From: Chara braunii
Lineage: Eukaryota; Streptophyta; Charophyceae; Charales; Characeae
Direction: 5' to 3'
NCBI GenBank assembly: GCA_003427395.1
Contig: BFEA01000880.1
Span: forward strand, 233,053 to 276,543
DNA: 43,491 nt
The stretch's first letter is position 1. Each line of letters opens with the position of its first letter. Position numbers and translations under genes: made by a program. Positions 1 to 7,331 of this stretch are shown in pieces. The notes under the pieces are model-generated. The model was not told the DNA's origin. It saw only the letters and a list, made by a program, of their open reading frames with translations, and ran no database searches.

Positions 1-48
1 CCAAGGTGATGAAGATGGCTGCCACCATAGCCAGGTAAGTACCCCTGG
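1..48 (-). repeat. Fragment of element-1 family LTR
   Basis: This short stretch matches the interior of the LTRs found at 15080-16424 and 23701-24967. The closest match is at about 24206-24250, up to the CAGGTAAGTACCCCTG motif. It stops abruptly at a sequencing-library adapter, so its position next to the following sequence is not reliable. Confidence 0.8.
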
Positions 49-84
49 CTGTCTCTTATACACATCTAGATGTGTATAAGAGAC

Positions 85-86
<2 letters not shown>
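49..86. other. Nextera mate-pair junction adapter (artefact)
   Basis: Two 19-bp transposase mosaic ends in head-to-head orientation form a perfect 38-bp palindrome, CTGTCTCTTATACACATCT followed by its reverse complement. This is the circularisation junction of the Illumina Nextera mate-pair protocol, not genomic sequence. Sequence on the two sides need not be contiguous in the organism. Confidence 0.97.
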
Positions 87-154
<68 letters not shown>

Positions 155-178
155 AGAGAGAGAGAACAAAGTCTCCAA
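87..178. repeat. Compound simple repeat (GA)n-(T)n-(GT)n-(GA)n
   Basis: Low-complexity tract directly after the adapter: GA dinucleotides, then a run of about 23 T, then GT and GA dinucleotides. Probably gap-fill or poorly assembled sequence. It produces spurious serine/leucine-rich open frames and holds no gene. Confidence 0.9.
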
Positions 179-180
179 CC

Positions 181-412
181 TCGTGGGTGGTGCATTGAAT
201 CCGAACTCGCTAAAACACGCAGCTATGAACTTGTATTCTAACATGGGTGGTGCGCTGGCCTCAAACACGCTGAAAAGGGCTGCTATGAACAGCGCGAATG
301 GCGCACCAGCCTCGAACACGCTGGAAAGGGCTGCTATGAACAGCGCGAATGGTGCGGCGGCCTCAAAGACGGTGAAAAGGGCTGCTATGAGCAGTGCGAA
401 TGGAAACAAAGC
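181..412 (+). repeat. 51-bp minisatellite with an in-frame 17-residue unit
   Basis: Three to four tandem units of 51 bp follow a longer first unit of 60 bp. Because 51 is a multiple of three, an open frame (183-509) reads through with repeated 17-residue units such as ANGAPASNTLERAAMNS. The complementary strand is also open across the array. A degenerate extra unit lies near 523-560. I do not recognise a protein family. It could be a small repetitive gene fragment or a chance open frame in a minisatellite. Confidence 0.75.
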
Positions 413-745
413 GCTGCCGCCGAAGATTCGTTCTCCAAGGACAAAACAAAACAGCCCACCAACCAACTGCACATGGGGCCAGAAGATGCGGAAAAAAAGA
501 AAAAAATAACAACTCAGAGTCTGCAGCTATGTACTTGTATTTGAACGTGCGCCTGGATATTTGCGACGCCGCCAGCCAGTGCAGCCGACACAACGCTGCG
601 GACCCAACAGGGAATGACGTTTTCCCAACACTGGCAGCCGGGCCTCGCGGGAGCGTTACGCGAGACCCAGCGTACACTTTAATAAGAGTATAGATAATGG
701 CTTATCCACTACCTCTACCCTTTCGAGGTGAAGAGAACGTATGCA
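413..745. other. Unassigned sequence
   Basis: Apart from a decayed piece of the preceding minisatellite at about 523-560, no gene, RNA or transposon signature is visible here. Confidence 0.6.
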
Positions 746-930
746 TACAGTCCTTATCGCTGTATGTGGACTGATAGTTACCCCAAATACAGGGGGGAAG
801 GCGTACAGTCCTTACCGCTGTATGTGGACTGATAGTTACCCCAAATACAGGGGGGAAGGCGAATAGAGTGTATGTATACAGTTGGTATTGCTGTATGTAC
901 ACAGAAGATTACCCCGGATGCAGGGGAATA
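746..930. repeat. 58-bp tandem repeat
   Basis: Two nearly identical 58-bp units (746-803 and 804-861) start TACAGTCCTTA and end with AGGGGGGAAGGCG. A third diverged unit lies at about 877-930. No spacer-repeat alternation exists, so it is not a CRISPR array. Confidence 0.85.
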
Positions 931-1094
931 TGATGACCATACGTTGCATTCTGTGATAGGCATGATAGCGGGTTTATTCATCGCTCGAAGTTCGTCGGAA
1001 CGGTCCACAGACGATATTGTCAGAACAGCGAATGTTCTGCTAGCATATGGATGGAATACAGGAGCTTCAATTTTTCTTGGGTGTTTGGCTGAGT

Positions 1095-1188
1095 GGTGCG
1101 GTGAGCCCCTTACTTCGCATCCCCGGCCCCGTCGTCGTCGGGTGATGCGGTAAGCCCCTTACTTTGCATCCCGGGCCCCGTTGTCGTC
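1095..1188. repeat. Two-copy tandem repeat of about 48 bp
   Basis: Two adjacent copies share the core AAGCCCCTTACTTTGCATCC (with small changes) followed by a GC-rich CCGGGCCCCGTCGTCGTC-like tail. Confidence 0.8.
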
Positions 1189-2056
1189 TGTCCACAGACA
1201 GACATGTAATGTCGTCAGCGTCATTGTCAGAATCCCAGAGGTGTGTTCAACGATGCACTGCCATAACCCGCCGGATGTTTGGCTTGATTGAAACTGGAAT
1301 TCTGTGTTGAGAGCGTTATGAGGGTATGAGTGTCACTTCAGTACTCAACATTCTGTATGTGTTTGGACGTGTTTTGGACCAGGTGCATTTGGACGAGTGC
1401 AACATTTTTGAATGTAATAGTGTTTGTTGTGTAGTGGACCGAGGCCCTATAGCCCATGCAACAGTGTTCTGTCCTTATACATTTGTATCGCTATGCCGAC
1501 AGTCAACGTTGTGCTCATGCGTGTCACCCTCACATGGCATGTTCAAAAACTTGGAGAATGAGATGTGCTACGAATCATTCCTTTAGAAAACATATTTTCT
1601 GCAACATATCCACTCATAGTTGGGAGAGCTAAGGAGGCTAAATTTCATAGACGGGCTGTAACGACCAGTTTCTTGCCTATGCTATTGTGATGTGTATACG
1701 ATTGTGATGCCTCTGGATTTTCTTGCCTATACGATTGTGATTGCTATCTGTGTGTTCCTAGCATGTCGCGAATTGCTTTGCCTGTGACTTCTTCTCTGCT
1801 CCGCTCTATTTGACACAGTGACTGCAACTGGGAGAATGGGAGGAGGGAGGTGGTTTGACAGGACACACCTGAACCGCGCCTGTCCGGTTTGCAGGGGTGG
1901 CCACTTACTTACCGTAGCCAACACCCCTGCTCCTCACGCTGTGTGGAAACCCTGTAGATTGTTCTCTCGCCTCCTGCAGCTAATTGATCATTGAGTAAAT
2001 GATAGTGTGCTCCTTTTTTGGTGAAAGCTAAGCCTCTAAACCCAACATTTCCTTTC
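1189..2056. other. Unassigned sequence
   Basis: About 0.87 kb without a supportable gene. The longest open frame (1326-1586, +) has no recognisable domain. A short duplication of TTTCTTGCCTAT...ATTGTGAT is visible at about 1670-1742. Confidence 0.6.
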
Positions 2057-2067
2057 TGTGTCTGTGT

Positions 2068-2141
<74 letters not shown>
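2057..2141. repeat. (TG)n microsatellite
   Basis: About 85 bp of TG dinucleotides with occasional TC interruptions at the left edge. Confidence 0.97.
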
Positions 2142-2142
<1 letters not shown>

Positions 2143-3058
2143 CGTAATATACGTTTCCTCCCCCTTGATGTTCTGCTTTCTTCCTCTTCTCCTCCTCCTC
2201 CTCACTCTCATCCTGTCGCCACGTGTACTAGCAATCATCGTCCTGGACCTCTCTTTGTTCCTCTTGCGCTTATCCAACCACCTGCAGCTCTGGAACACCT
2301 TCCTTCCTGTTATGTATGTGACTGTTTCTGTCTCGAACAGCTTACCTGTTCTGTTGGCTGACACACTTATCAGGTGGAAATCGTTGCCGCAGTGCAGCAA
2401 CGAAGTGTCTCCGAACTCAGGAGAGAACAGCTGTCCCCAGCTCGGATGTCTCAGGGCTTTCAATTGGCAACGGTCAGACAGCAATGCTTGCTATGGAGAT
2501 ACCCACTCCTCCTGATAGCACCTTCAGTGTTTTGTACTTAGTAAGATACCGACTCTCCCGGGTAGTACCTTCAATGTTGCCTACTTAGTAAGATACTAAG
2601 TAGTGAGATACTTTGTATGGTACTTGGTAAGATACTTTGTATGATACAGTCTCCTTGATAGCACCTTCAGTGTTACGTACTCGGTAATATACCGAGTCGC
2701 CTTCATAAGACTCCCAGTTCTGTTTACTTTATCGGATACTTAGAAAGATACTTGGTAAGATGCTTGGTACGATACTTAGGAAGATACTTCGTAAGATACC
2801 GAGACTCCTTGATTGCACCTTCACAGTTGTATACTTAGTCAGATACCTAGTTGCCTTGATTCTACCCTCGATGTCACCTACTTAGTAAGATAGTAAGATG
2901 AATTATTCTTGATAGCACCTTCAGTGTTGTGTAGTTGGTACGAGAATTTAGTTTCTTTCATAGTACCTTCAGTGTTGCGTACTTAGGAAGATACTTAGAT
3001 ACTTGGAAAGATATTTACTATTTAGTAAGACTCCGATTCTCTTTGATAGTACTTTCGA

Positions 3059-3205
3059 TGTTGCATACATCCTTTTTTTTTGTTTTTCTTTTTTTTTTAG
3101 AGCATTTCTCAATTTATGTCTGTCATCCTTGCGCGCAGGAGCCATGCTAATCTTCTCTGTATCGTTCCAATATCGATGTCCCGAAAGGCATTGTTGCAGA
3201 CTTCC
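3059..3205. repeat. Target-site duplication flanking the U6 copy
   Basis: TGTTGCATACATCC (3059-3072) and TGTTGCAGACTTCC (3192-3205) match at 12 of 14 positions and bracket the U6 copy and its A-tail. Both resemble the tandem-array unit, so the duplication could partly reflect the array itself. Confidence 0.5.
3073..3191 (-). pseudogene. U6 snRNA retropseudogene
   Basis: The minus strand carries most of U6 spliceosomal RNA. Visible are a decayed 5' hairpin at about 3176-3190, the highly conserved central region including ACGATACAGAGAAGATTAG and GCATGG, the CTGCGC...AAGGATGAC segment and a decayed 3' end near 3099. Instead of the T-run expected of a real polymerase III gene, the copy ends in an A-rich tail (plus-strand T run at 3073-3098). 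Near-matching 14-nt flanks (3059-3072 and 3192-3205) look like a target-site duplication. This is the signature of a retroposed copy. There is an extra GC in the CTGCGC region and the flanks are tandem-array sequence, so it is not expected to be transcribed. Confidence 0.85.
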
Positions 3206-3732
3206 TAAGATACATAGAAAGGTACTTAATGAGATACCGAGTCTCCTTGATAGCACCTTCATTGTTGTGTGCTTAGTAAGATACTTAGTCTCCCTGATGG
3301 TACCTGATGGTACCTTTGATGTTTCGTACTTAGTAAGATGCCTCTTACCCTATTGCTGCTCGACGCTGATGGTATCGTTGATGTTTCGTACTGAGTAAGA
3401 TGCCTCTTACCCTATTGCTGCTTGGCGGGGTTGACGCTCTTCCTGCAGTCACTTCTCCAGTTCCTTCACTTTGTCGTTCCCACTCCTCCAGTACCTTTAC
3501 GTGGCCCCTCTTCCGTCCCCTCCTCTGTCATGCTCAGCTTGTCCGCTTCCCCTCTCTGTATCTCGCTACTGTTTCTCATCTTTTCTTGGCGATCATCTCA
3601 CACTGAGTTTCTTCATTCCAACCCTCTTTTCAATCTTCCATAGTATTACTCTCTTCTAACTCTTTATCCTTCATTCAGTTATGGCCTTTCTGCCCCCTGA
3701 AGCCCTGAAAGGGCAGGGTGTGCATAGTGATC

Positions 3733-3764
3733 CTGAGGGGTTAGGGGTTTAGGGGTTAGGGTAG
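3733..3764 (+). repeat. Telomere-like G-rich tract
   Basis: GAGGGGTTAGGGGTTTAGGG and following GGTTAGGG units resemble degenerate plant telomere repeats (TTTAGGG). The tract sits directly at the left breakpoint of the truncated LTR that follows. Confidence 0.55.
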
Positions 3765-4256
3765 GCTCTGATATCGTCCGCACAGGCCCTAGACTATATA
3801 GACTGCTTTGGCTGGTACCTGCTTAGACCAAGCCTATTGCTACTGGGCCTCTAAAAATGCTACTTTTGTCTTCTTCTGCTTGGCCTACAGTCCCCGACAC
3901 ATCTACTGCTACTCGAGTGGTACCGGCCTACCTACTACTTAGAGTGTTTGTCCCCGCTGCTCTTAAGTGTCACGGGCCTATTCCCACCACTCGAGTGTTT
4001 TCCCCGCTGCAACCCTCAAAGTCATGGCCACAGGTACCGGCCCTGCGGGGCCTCCCAAACAAACAAGTGCCCTTGTGGGTCACACACACACTCAAGCCGA
4101 CAAGCACTCAGACAGGCACACAGACCAGCAAGCACGAACACACACACATAATTAGGAAACTCGGCAGAAAGTTGGAATCTCAGCAAGGCATTCATTCTAG
4201 CGGCAAAACTCAGAAATCAGCTGTGTTCTCAGTCCGTCTTTTGACAGGTCATTACA
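3762..4256 (-). mobile_element. Truncated LTR of the element-1 family
   Basis: This matches the right-hand 500 bp of the LTRs at 15080-16424, 23701-24967 and 29558-30888, including GGGCCTCTAAAAATGC, the comb of TACCGGCC motifs, the CACACACACTCAAGCC tract and the LTR edge GGTCATTACA at 4256. The left part of the LTR is absent. It is a solo or truncated LTR. The long open frames across it are not genes. Confidence 0.8.
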
Positions 4257-5216
4257 CGTCTATGGTTTGTGATAATTCATGGAGGGAATGAGAGAAAGGA
4301 TTTTTTTTTTCTTTCCCCAAAACAGACACACCATGGATGGTTTGTGATGATTTGTGGATGGAATCAGAGAGAGAGAGAGAGGGAGAGTTTGATTTTTTTC
4401 CGAAAAACACCACATTCCGGTCTTGCTAGCTCTCTGTCCTGGCAGATTTGAGCAGTTATTATCGGGCTCGTATTCTTCTTTTGTGGTTGGATGTTCTGAT
4501 GGTTGTTTTGTCTATTATACATGGCCGACTTCTTTGGACTGATTAGGTTTGAGCATGGGATGTATCTTTGATGAAGGAATGTTTCTGGGTGGCCACAAGT
4601 TTTTTAAGTATAGGAATGTAGGTTAAGAGTTTTGGCGACTGTACCTCTGCAAGGAGGCTCAGAGAGTGTCTGCTGTGGGTGTCATTCCCACAGGCTTCTC
4701 TTTCGGAGCACATGGAAGTAATGGGGGCTTCTAAGGTGTTTTAAGCAGCAGCACTCTCGGTGCCGCCTGGAGATCTCACAGAGTTTGAGATTATGGCACT
4801 CTATACACTCCGGGGGTTTGACAGCAAAGTGAAAAACGGGGGGTTGTCTAGCCAGGGAATGATAGAGAGGATGGTGACGCGAGTGGGTCATTTGGGATGA
4901 ATAGCAGCGTCAGTGCTGTTGTACTTGTGCAATTAATCTTGTGGCTTTGTGGACCGATTCAGAGGGCTCTCAAATTTTTCCAGACCATTGGCGGATGTGG
5001 TCGATGCTTTCTTGTTGGTGGTGCCTTCTGTGTTGAGTATGCTGCCTTTTTCTCTCCATCCTTTTGTGGCCAACCATGCATCTTCTACTATATTGCCTAT
5101 CTATACCTTCTTTTGTTTCATGGATGGTTTGTGGATGGAATGAGAGAGAGAGAGTTTGGGTTTTTTTGAAACACACACACACAGAACACACAGATGGAGG
5201 GGGGGCGCGCACGCGC

Positions 5217-5221
<5 letters not shown>
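4257..5221. other. Unassigned sequence with a small duplicated motif
   Basis: No gene is recognisable. A segment beginning ATGGATGGTTTGTG followed by GA-rich and T-rich sequence occurs at 4331-4400 and again at 5119-5175, so the region contains a diverged local duplication. Confidence 0.55.

Positions 5222-5304
<83 letters not shown>
5222..5304. repeat. (GA)n microsatellite
   Basis: About 83 bp of uninterrupted GA dinucleotides about 450 bp upstream of the CCCH-EEP gene. Plants use GAGA-type sequences as promoter elements, but nothing here shows such a role. Confidence 0.95.
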
Positions 5305-5312
<8 letters not shown>

Positions 5313-5685
5313 GTTGACATTCTTCTGCAGATAGATGTTCTCCCGCTTGTGGAAGTTCTGCTGATTTCCATCAGACCAGACAGATGAGACGGGCGCCACG
5401 GTGACCCCGACTTTGACAAGCATTTCCACCAGACAGAAAGACCTCGTCGAATCACCGCAGCACCTCAGTAAGGTCGCGTAACAAATCCTTTCGAAGGGCT
5501 GCTTTATCTTCATGCTTCAGTGGAAAATGCTTCGACGGAATCGCAGGTGTCTGTCTCCTTTCATTGGCTGTGTTGTGGCTTCTCCGACGAATTGGATCAA
5601 GAATTTGGATTTTCTGACCAGTCTGGTAGCAGTGTGAAGTCATGGTACCATAATACTAGCATTTAATTACGCTTACTGCGTTGTC

Positions 5686-5715
5686 CTTGTGTTTGCTTTG
5701 CTGCTTTTGGTTTAG
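5686..5715 (+). promoter_or_regulatory. Probable 3' splice site (intron in 5' UTR)
   Basis: A pyrimidine-rich stretch ending CTGCTTTTGGTTTAG, followed by GG, looks like a good plant-type splice acceptor. It lies 44 nt before the likely start codons at 5759 and 5762. It would remove the upstream ATG at 5681, which otherwise gives a hydrophobic, unlikely N-terminus. The donor cannot be identified. Confidence 0.45.
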
Positions 5716-5758
5716 GGTTTACGGAGATCGTTGTAAGGGCGGCAGAGTGTGCTCCTCG

Positions 5759-7249
5759 ATGATGACTTCCAGAGGGAAGCATCATAGGAAGAGGAAAAGG
5801 GAGAGGGTGTTGGAAGGACAACAGGAGGTCAAGAAGAAATCCCGGGTGGACAGACGAAGGCGGAAGAGAGCAAAATTGTCCTCGTCATCGAGGCAACAAA
5901 GTCTGCAGAACGTGTCAGGAACACGACTCCGACACTTGCGTTTTCAGAAGCTTTCGCGCTCTCGCTCGCGTTGGCAAGGGAAGGGGAGGAGCCCTACTGC
6001 CTGCTCAGCAGGGGAGACAAAGAGGCTGGGCTCACAGAGACGAGGGCAGACCGCGCACAGGGAGGAGCGCGGATCAACCGGGGAAGGAGCGCACTTGAAG
6101 GAGGCTGGAACCGTTTGTGAGTTGGAGATGGCAGTTGCAAGACCTCTCTGTGTGTCTTACCTCACCACAGGAACGTGTGCATCGGGATCTCTTTGTGCCT
6201 TCTCCCATTATGTTGGCAGCGCACCTCATTCTGGCATGGGCAGCACATCTGTTGAGAGGGGCGGGGGCGGAGGAGGAGGATCGGGAGGGGAGGGTGCGAA
6301 TATGATGGGAGGAGGAAGTGGGGGTGATAATATGTTTCGTTCGGAAGGTCGTTATCGCCTATCATCAGTTGTGGTTCTTCCATCCTCCGACAGTTGCAAT
6401 GCAAGTATGGGAGGAGGAGCGGAGGTGCAATGGGGAAGTATGCAAGGAGGAGGGGAGGGGCAATGGGGAGGAGGGCGTGCCACACATCATCAGGGCCATG
6501 TCACTCTGTCAGGAGATGTGTGTGGTAATCGGAATGAATGGCCAGAGCTTGGTTCGTCGATGGCGAAAGGAATGGAGATGAGGTGTAGTACCATCAGCAA
6601 TGATGTTAGTCATGGAAGGGGTACTCGGATGGACATGGTTGGGGGATCAGGGAATGGGAACAGCAGGATAGCTGCCTTTCAGACGGCTATGATCGATGGG
6701 AATTGGGTGAGCAACATGGGAGATGCTGGGGGAGGTGATGGATATGGGAGGTGGGGTGACGGGAGGGGGGGCGTGACTTCCAACAGATGTGGGCAGGATA
6801 TGGGTGTCCCGAGCCGGGGAGGGCAGATGAGTGGCAGCTCTGGTTTTGCTCTCTCATCTCCAAAAAGAACAACGGACTACTCAAGCGGGCAGTCTTTACC
6901 CCCTCCGGAGTCTGGATATGGAGGGCAAAGGTATGAGCCACCTTCAGGGATTAGGTATGGCAGAGGAAGCAACAGATCAATAAATGGACATGAGAGTGGA
7001 AACATGGAGTCAGTAAGCGGTAGATTGGAAGGACAAGGACTGCCGCGGCACACGTCGTTTGGTAGATCGACCGTGAGCCACAGTGGTGATCGGAGAGTCG
7101 GTGGCAGTGGGGCCGACAGATATGGCTGGGTGGGGAACAATGGTGGTGCTGCCGGGCCACCGGGTGTGTGGGGGACAAATACGGCTATCTTCGGCGGGAG
7201 CTGCCCCCCCCAGGCGAGCGGTTGGTACAGTGGTAGAGAGGCAGGCTGA
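5759..7249 (+). CDS. N-terminal part of CCCH zinc finger / CCR4-type nuclease
   Basis: This frame encodes a basic, Lys/Arg-rich N-terminus that probably contains nuclear localisation signals. It is followed by one CCCH zinc finger near 6144-6212 (RPLCVSYLTTGTC then CX5C and CX3H: spacing C-X8-C-X5-C-X3-H). After that comes a very long Gly/Ser/Met-rich low-complexity region. CCCH fingers of this class usually bind RNA. The two ATGs at 5759/5762 are preferred over 5681 because a splice acceptor lies between them. The frame ends at a TGA at 7247-7249 in an extremely G/C-rich stretch. The same Gly-rich composition continues beyond it and the nuclease domain starts in another frame. The stop is therefore most likely the result of a homopolymer indel (C8 at about 7204, G runs at 7291-7320) or a short unrecognised intron. 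The name is by domain only. Confidence 0.8.
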   Translation: MMTSRGKHHRKRKRERVLEGQQEVKKKSRVDRRRRKRAKLSSSSRQQSLQNVSGTRLRHLRFQKLSRSRSRWQGKGRSPTACSAGETKRLGSQRRGQTAHREERGSTGEGAHLKEAGTVCELEMAVARPLCVSYLTTGTCASGSLCAFSHYVGSAPHSGMGSTSVERGGGGGGGSGGEGANMMGGGSGGDNMFRSEGRYRLSSVVVLPSSDSCNASMGGGAEVQWGSMQGGGEGQWGGGRATHHQGHVTLSGDVCGNRNEWPELGSSMAKGMEMRCSTISNDVSHGRGTRMDMVGGSGNGNSRIAAFQTAMIDGNWVSNMGDAGGGDGYGRWGDGRGGVTSNRCGQDMGVPSRGGQMSGSSGFALSSPKRTTDYSSGQSLPPPESGYGGQRYEPPSGIRYGRGSNRSINGHESGNMESVSGRLEGQGLPRHTSFGRSTVSHSGDRRVGGSGADRYGWVGNNGGAAGPPGVWGTNTAIFGGSCPPQASGWYSGREAG

Positions 7250-7331
7250 GGAGGTGAAAGAGGGCGTGGGGCAGGAGGAAGACGTGAAGGCGGGGGGGGG
7301 GGAGGGGGGGGAGGGGGGGGAGTAGGGAGAA

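Larger units (their letters stand above)
2510..3430. repeat. Degenerate tandem array, TACTTAGTAAGATAC family
   Basis: About 0.9 kb is built from irregular copies of a unit containing GATAGCACCTTCAGTGTTG followed by TACTTAGTAAGATAC. Many copies are shortened to repeated GATACTTGGTAA-like pieces. At the right edge a longer unit of about 63 bp is duplicated (3305-3367, 3368-3428). The array is interrupted at 3073-3191 by a U6 retropseudogene. No coding potential is seen. Confidence 0.85.

Noticed and set aside
746-930. Possible CRISPR-like array
   Set aside because: Repeats are directly adjacent without unique spacers, and the context is eukaryotic.
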